Notes under the pieces: model-generated
Seen by the model: only the letters and a program-made list of their open reading frames with translations
The model's database searches: none
What the model was told of the DNA's origin: nothing
Shown: positions 59,692 to 63,629 of the stretch, piece after piece
Layout of the letters: each line of letters starts with the position of its first letter
Numbering within the stretch: the stretch's first letter is position 1
Assembly (NCBI GenBank): GCA_041658605.1
Contig: JBAZZU010000013.1
Location: 1 to 63,629, forward strand
Direction: 5' to 3'
Source: JBAZWE01 sp041658605
Lineage (GTDB): Bacteria; Actinomycetota; Thermoleophilia; BMS3ABIN01
DNA length: 63,629 nucleotides
Program-made: the position numbers and the translations under genes

Positions 59692-61068
59692 GTGCACCTT
59701 CCAAGAATCGTGATATCCGCACCGCACCGCAGCTCCGGCAAGACGACCGTGAGCATCGGCCTCTGCGCGGCGCTGGCAAAGGCCGGCCATAAGGTGCAGC
59801 CCTTCAAAAAAGGCCCCGACTTCATCGACCCGATGTGGCTCACCGCCGCCTCGAACCGCGACTGCCGCAACCTCGATCTTTTCATGATGGGAGATGGACA
59901 GATCATGAAGTCGGTCCAGCGCAACGGCGCGGCGGCGGACATCGCCGTCGTCGAGGGCAACATGGGCCTGTTCGACAGCATCGACGTGGAGGGGACGGGC
60001 AGCACGTCCGACCTCGCCCGGCAGCTGAAGGCGCCGGTCATCCTCGTTATCGATACGCGCAACATGACCCGCTCGATCGCGCCGCTGGTGCAGGGATTCA
60101 CGCAGTTCGAACCGGATATCAACATCGCCGGCGTCATCCTCAACAAGGTCTCAGGGCCGAGGCATGAGGACAAGCTGCGCAAAGTCCTCGAGCGCTACTG
60201 CGACATCGAGGTGCTCGGCGCCATCCGCACCAGCCCCGAGATCGGCATCATCCAGCGTCACCTGGGGCTGCAGCCAGCCCGGGAAGCGCTCGGTTCTGCA
60301 GAGGTCATCGAGCAGATAGCGAAGATCGTCAGCGAGAGCGTCGACCTGGAGCGGATAAGGGAGATCGCCGAATCGGCGCCAGAGCTGCCGGATATCATGA
60401 ATGACGGTTCCGCCAGCCAGCCGCCGCCTCCCATCCGCGTGCGGCTGGGAGTGGCCCAGGACCGCGCCTTCACCTTCTACTATCCGGAGAACCTCGAAGC
60501 GCTGCGCGCGGCCGGTGCCGAACTCGTCCCCTTCAGCCCCCTGGCCGACACGGAGCTGCCGGAGGTTGACGGCCTCTATATAGGGGGCGGTTTTCCCGAG
60601 GTCTTCATGGACGAACTGGAAGCCAACAGCTCCTTGCGTGAGCAGATCAGCACCGCCGCCGCCGCGGGCATGCCGATCTACGCCGAGTGCGGCGGACTAA
60701 TGTATTTATCCCGGCGAATGTCATGGAAAGATGAAAACCGCGAGATGGTCGGCGCCCTTCCCTGCGACATCGTTATGCACGAGAAACCCGGCGGCCACGG
60801 CTACATGAAGCTGGAGGCGATTGGCACCGGCGGCTGGTTTGAGCCGGGCCTCGTCATCAAGGGCCACGAGTTCCACTACTCGGAAGTAGTCGATCTCGAC
60901 GCCGAAAAAACCGCCTTCGCCTACAGGGTGCTGCGCGGCAACGGCGTGGACAGGGAACACGACGGCATCATCCACGGCAACGTCCTCGCGTCATACACTC
61001 ACCTGCACAGCCTGGGCTCAACCGGCTGGGCAGAGGGTTTCGTGGCGTTTGTGGAGGGGAAAAAGTAA
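59692..61068 (+). CDS. cbiA: Cobyrinate a,c-diamide synthase (CbiA/CobB)
   Basis: ATP- and glutamine-dependent amidation of cobyrinic (or hydrogenobyrinic) acid in B12 synthesis. 458 residues. Seen: N-terminal P-loop VISAPHRSSGKTTVSIGL, FKKGPDFIDPMWL, EGNMGLFDS, and a C-terminal glutamine amidotransferase domain with IGGGFPEVF and the nucleophile Cys in YAECGGLMYLSRRM, ending with GHEFHYSEV. GTG at 59692 with AGGAAA upstream. No other cob/cbi genes are in the window. Confidence 0.93.
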   Translation: MHLPRIVISAPHRSSGKTTVSIGLCAALAKAGHKVQPFKKGPDFIDPMWLTAASNRDCRNLDLFMMGDGQIMKSVQRNGAAADIAVVEGNMGLFDSIDVEGTGSTSDLARQLKAPVILVIDTRNMTRSIAPLVQGFTQFEPDINIAGVILNKVSGPRHEDKLRKVLERYCDIEVLGAIRTSPEIGIIQRHLGLQPAREALGSAEVIEQIAKIVSESVDLERIREIAESAPELPDIMNDGSASQPPPPIRVRLGVAQDRAFTFYYPENLEALRAAGAELVPFSPLADTELPEVDGLYIGGGFPEVFMDELEANSSLREQISTAAAAGMPIYAECGGLMYLSRRMSWKDENREMVGALPCDIVMHEKPGGHGYMKLEAIGTGGWFEPGLVIKGHEFHYSEVVDLDAEKTAFAYRVLRGNGVDREHDGIIHGNVLASYTHLHSLGSTGWAEGFVAFVEGKK

Positions 61069-61088
61069 CATTTTTCCGTAAAATTCAT

Positions 61089-61114
61089 ACTTTCCGGAAA
61101 AAATATACAACCAA
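61089..61114 (+). promoter_or_regulatory. Motif shared with the upstream region of the Vps62-type protein gene
   Basis: ACTTTCCG (61089-61096), 5 nt, AATATACAACCAA (61102-61114), closely matching 6018-6044. It lies 133 nt before the RHS protein start, in the gap after cbiA. Confidence 0.35.
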
Positions 61115-61246
61115 AGATGTATGACATTGATTATCGAAATGTAGTATTGTCGCCTCCTGACTATTGCAAAATAATAGTATTAGTGGTCAAAGAAGAACCA
61201 TGGTCACACAGGTTATTTTCATCGAATAGTTCATCGGGGAGGACTT

Positions 61247-63629
61247 TTGTCGAAAGCCATTGTTTGCGGAAGTAGCTGTGAACGCGGTATCAGGCATCTG
61301 GTTTTTGCCTCTTTCGTTCTTTTATTCTCAACCATCATCATCCTTGCATTTGCCCCCACCGCCCATGCCACCACCTATGTTTCCGGCACTATTACGCAGA
61401 ACACTACCTGGACTACTGCGGGAAGCCCCTACGTAAGCACCGGCGTGACCGTGGCGCCCGGAGTCACCCTGACCATTCAGTCAGGTGTCTTCGTAAAGAC
61501 CAACACCGTCAGCTACCCATCGATAACCGTTAACGGCACGCTGAACGCCAGCGGCGCCGTATTCACCTCATTTAAAGACGATTCCTACGCCGGCGACACC
61601 AACGGCGACGGGTCGGCCACCTCACCCGCTGCCGGCGACTGGAAGGGCATTTATTTTTCACCAGGAGGCGGCGGTTCCCTCTCAGGCTGCACCATCATCT
61701 GGGGTGGTTACTACACCGGCGCTTCCGGCATGATATCGGTCGCCACCACGGCGCCGGTCTCCATTTCCGGTTCCACCATCAGCCGTTCGGCCTCCTATGG
61801 CATCTACGCGTATTCAGGGGCAACCGCCCCGAATGTCACGGGTTCTACTATCTCAGACAATGCCTACGAGGGCATTAAATCAATGGTCTCCTTTTCCAGC
61901 CTTTCGGGAAACAGCTTTACCGGCAATGGGACCAACTACGGAAGCGGCCGTGCAGCGCTGATAATCCCGGCCACTATCGGCGCGGGCGTCTACTCAAATA
62001 CTTATTCCGGTAATGGAAAAAACGCCATGGAGGTCACAGGCCATGTAACAGGGAACACATCCTGGCCGGCCTCCAATTCCCCATATCTGGTAGATGGAGT
62101 AAATGGCAGCAGCATGGATATCTCAGCGGGCGTCACCATGACGATACCTGCCGGAACCGTGATAAAGCCACTTGCGTCGCTAAGCGGCACCAGTCATATG
62201 AGCACCAATGTCCAGATCAATGTGCTCGGTACGCTTAACGCATCAGGCGCCGTCTTTACATCGTTTTTCGATGACGGCTACGGCGGCGACACCAACAACG
62301 ACGGTGCCGCCTCTGGGCCCCTGCCCGGCGACTGGCGAAACATCGCCTTTTCCCCCGGCAGCTCGGGCTCCATCACCGGCTCGGTCATTCGCTACGGCGG
62401 CAGTATGCTCAGCGGCCGGGCTTGGGGAGAGATATTCATCAACGGCTCCGCGCCTACCATCACCGGTTCGTCCATCAGTCACTCGCTAAACTCGGGCATC
62501 TATTTTTACAGCGCGAGTACCGCCTACATCCACTTCAACGACATCTTCACCAACGCCAACGGCTACTACGGCATCAAAAACGCCACCACGACCGGTATCG
62601 ATGCTACCAATAACTGGTGGGGCGGCATCGGCGGACCCAAACCATATGGGACCGGCAACGCGATAAGTTCATACGTAGCCGCAAGCCCCTGGTCGGACGT
62701 CCCCTTCACCCAGGCCGGCGCCGAGGCCCAGGCGATGGGCACCGACACCTGGTGCGGCGCCTACGGCGAGCCGGTTAACACCTCCACCGGCGCTTTCTAC
62801 TATGCCCACAGCGACATCGAGATCCCCACCAGAGGACTTCCTCTAAACTTTGAGCGGACCTATAACTCCAATAACATCAGCGACGGCCCCCTGGGCCATG
62901 GTTGGTCGCACAACTGGCAGATGAGCGCCAACCCCAGGCAGAACGGTGATGTGGTGATCCTGCGCGGTGATGGCAGACGCGATACTTTCATCAAGAACCC
63001 GGATAACTCCTATACCGCGCCCGCAGGCCGGCACGATACGCTCATCAAAAACGCCAACGGCACGTACAGCCTCACCACCAAAGAGCAGACCGTCTATAAC
63101 TTCAACTCCGAGAACCGGCTCTCAAGCGTGGTATCCGAGACCGGTCAGGCGACAACGCTGACATATGATGCCAACAAGCGGCTCATTACCGTCACCGAGT
63201 CCGCGGGAAGGACGCTTATCCTGGCCTATAACGCCGCAAACCGCATCGACCATATTACCGGCCCGCAGGGGCATACGGTTGCCTTCGGCTACTCGGCCTC
63301 GGGCGACCTTACATCGGTTACCGACCAGAACGCCGGGGTTACGAATTTCACCCAGGACTCTTTTCACCACATCACGAGCATCACCGACCCCAACGGCCAT
63401 ACATTTGTAAACAACATCTACGACGCACAGGGGCGTGTGGCCAACCAGACCGACGCCGACGGGAACTTAATCACGTTCGATTACAGCGTCCCGGGCCGGA
63501 CCTCCATGACTACCCACATGGACCCCAATGATCCGGCAAAGGATGAAACCACCATCCACTACTTCGACGCGGCGCTCAGACTCACCCGGGAAAGCGATCC
63601 CTACGGCAAGGATACGCTCTACACCTACG
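61247..63629 (+). CDS. Secreted beta-helix/RHS-repeat protein, 3' end outside the window
   Basis: 794 codons to the window edge, frame open throughout. Signal peptide ends near PTAHA (41). Residues 45-490 form a right-handed beta-helix region containing two related halves, each with GTLNASGAVFTSF, a DTNxDG-type calcium loop and GDW. Then a DUF6531-like region begins (EPVNTSTGAFYYAHSDIEIP, LPLNFERTYNS, LGHGWSHNW), followed by YD/RHS repeats to the end. Start is TTG at 61247 with GGGGAGG 4 nt upstream. Such proteins are wall-associated or secreted toxins (WapA type) or large adhesins; the C-terminal domain that would decide is missing. Confidence 0.85.
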   Translation, partial: MSKAIVCGSSCERGIRHLVFASFVLLFSTIIILAFAPTAHATTYVSGTITQNTTWTTAGSPYVSTGVTVAPGVTLTIQSGVFVKTNTVSYPSITVNGTLNASGAVFTSFKDDSYAGDTNGDGSATSPAAGDWKGIYFSPGGGGSLSGCTIIWGGYYTGASGMISVATTAPVSISGSTISRSASYGIYAYSGATAPNVTGSTISDNAYEGIKSMVSFSSLSGNSFTGNGTNYGSGRAALIIPATIGAGVYSNTYSGNGKNAMEVTGHVTGNTSWPASNSPYLVDGVNGSSMDISAGVTMTIPAGTVIKPLASLSGTSHMSTNVQINVLGTLNASGAVFTSFFDDGYGGDTNNDGAASGPLPGDWRNIAFSPGSSGSITGSVIRYGGSMLSGRAWGEIFINGSAPTITGSSISHSLNSGIYFYSASTAYIHFNDIFTNANGYYGIKNATTTGIDATNNWWGGIGGPKPYGTGNAISSYVAASPWSDVPFTQAGAEAQAMGTDTWCGAYGEPVNTSTGAFYYAHSDIEIPTRGLPLNFERTYNSNNISDGPLGHGWSHNWQMSANPRQNGDVVILRGDGRRDTFIKNPDNSYTAPAGRHDTLIKNANGTYSLTTKEQTVYNFNSENRLSSVVSETGQATTLTYDANKRLITVTESAGRTLILAYNAANRIDHITGPQGHTVAFGYSASGDLTSVTDQNAGVTNFTQDSFHHITSITDPNGHTFVNNIYDAQGRVANQTDADGNLITFDYSVPGRTSMTTHMDPNDPAKDETTIHYFDAALRLTRESDPYGKDTLYTY

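Noticed and set aside
1..63629. Search for CRISPR arrays, tRNAs, transposases and prophage genes
   Set aside because: No regularly spaced repeats, no tRNA cloverleaf, and no transposase, integrase or phage structural motifs were seen.

Overview
The window looks like a chromosome segment of a GC-rich, anaerobic, Gram-positive-type bacterium, most likely a deep-branching actinobacterial lineage. I infer this from gene order, not from a search. TTG and GTG starts are common. YlxR-IF2-YlxP-RbfA-TruB-RibF and rpsO-pnp-M16 follow the Gram-positive order. SepF, YggT and DivIVA sit behind ftsZ as in Actinobacteria, Firmicutes and Cyanobacteria. FtsA is also present, although most classical actinobacteria lack it. 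Menaquinone is made by the futalosine route, and energy metabolism includes a soluble HdrABC-Flx type complex. No tRNA, CRISPR array, prophage or intact insertion sequence was seen.

Layout. 1-128: 3' end of the RNase P RNA and its terminator. 0.2-10.6 kb: accessory envelope and secretion genes, namely a membrane-anchored GH3 glycosidase, a pilin-like exported protein, a secreted carboxypeptidase-regulatory-like protein with a structured leader, a split YeeE/YedE sulfur transporter, a DJ-1/PfpI protein, a very large secreted TolB-propeller/Vps62/FnIII protein, and an unknown membrane protein. 11.1-18.0 kb: the rimP-nusA-rnpM-infB-ylxP-rbfA-truB-ribF translation and transcription operon behind an attenuator-like hairpin. 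18.0-20.0 kb: an orphan histidine kinase on the minus strand. 20.3-27.5 kb: rpsO, pnp, an M16 peptidase with no conventional start codon, and mqnE-mqnA-mqnC. 27.7-34.6 kb: hdrC-hdrB-hdrA-flxD-flxC-flxB-flxA behind one strong promoter whose -10 box is covered by the first of two tandem Rex-like operators. 34.7-37.0 kb: a metallo-beta-lactamase-fold hydrolase, a prepilin peptidase and a TPR protein.

37.3-53.6 kb is the division and cell wall cluster: mraZ, rsmH, ftsL, ftsI, murF, mraY, murD, ftsW, murG, murC, murB, ftsQ, ftsA, ftsZ, ended by a clear terminator. It begins with three MraZ-box repeats at 10-bp period. murE is missing from its usual place between ftsI and murF; that place holds two small ORFs joined by ATGA overlaps, and a perfect DnaA box. 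53.7-59.6 kb: pgeF, a PLP-binding YggS protein, sepF, proC, yggT, divIVA, yggU, lspA and an RluD-family synthase. 59.7-61.1 kb: cobyrinate a,c-diamide synthase. 61.2 kb to the end: the first 794 codons of a secreted beta-helix plus RHS-repeat protein that runs out of the window.

The strongest leads are the Rex-like operators on the hdr-flx promoter; the M16 gene with only an ATC at its expected start (and a similar ATC in sepF); a duplicated murD tail flanking a short repeat element; a zinc-ribbon-like tail on NusA; a His-to-Glu change at the presumed acid/base of the GH3 enzyme; the coupled small ORFs in place of murE; and a shared motif upstream of the two largest secreted proteins.
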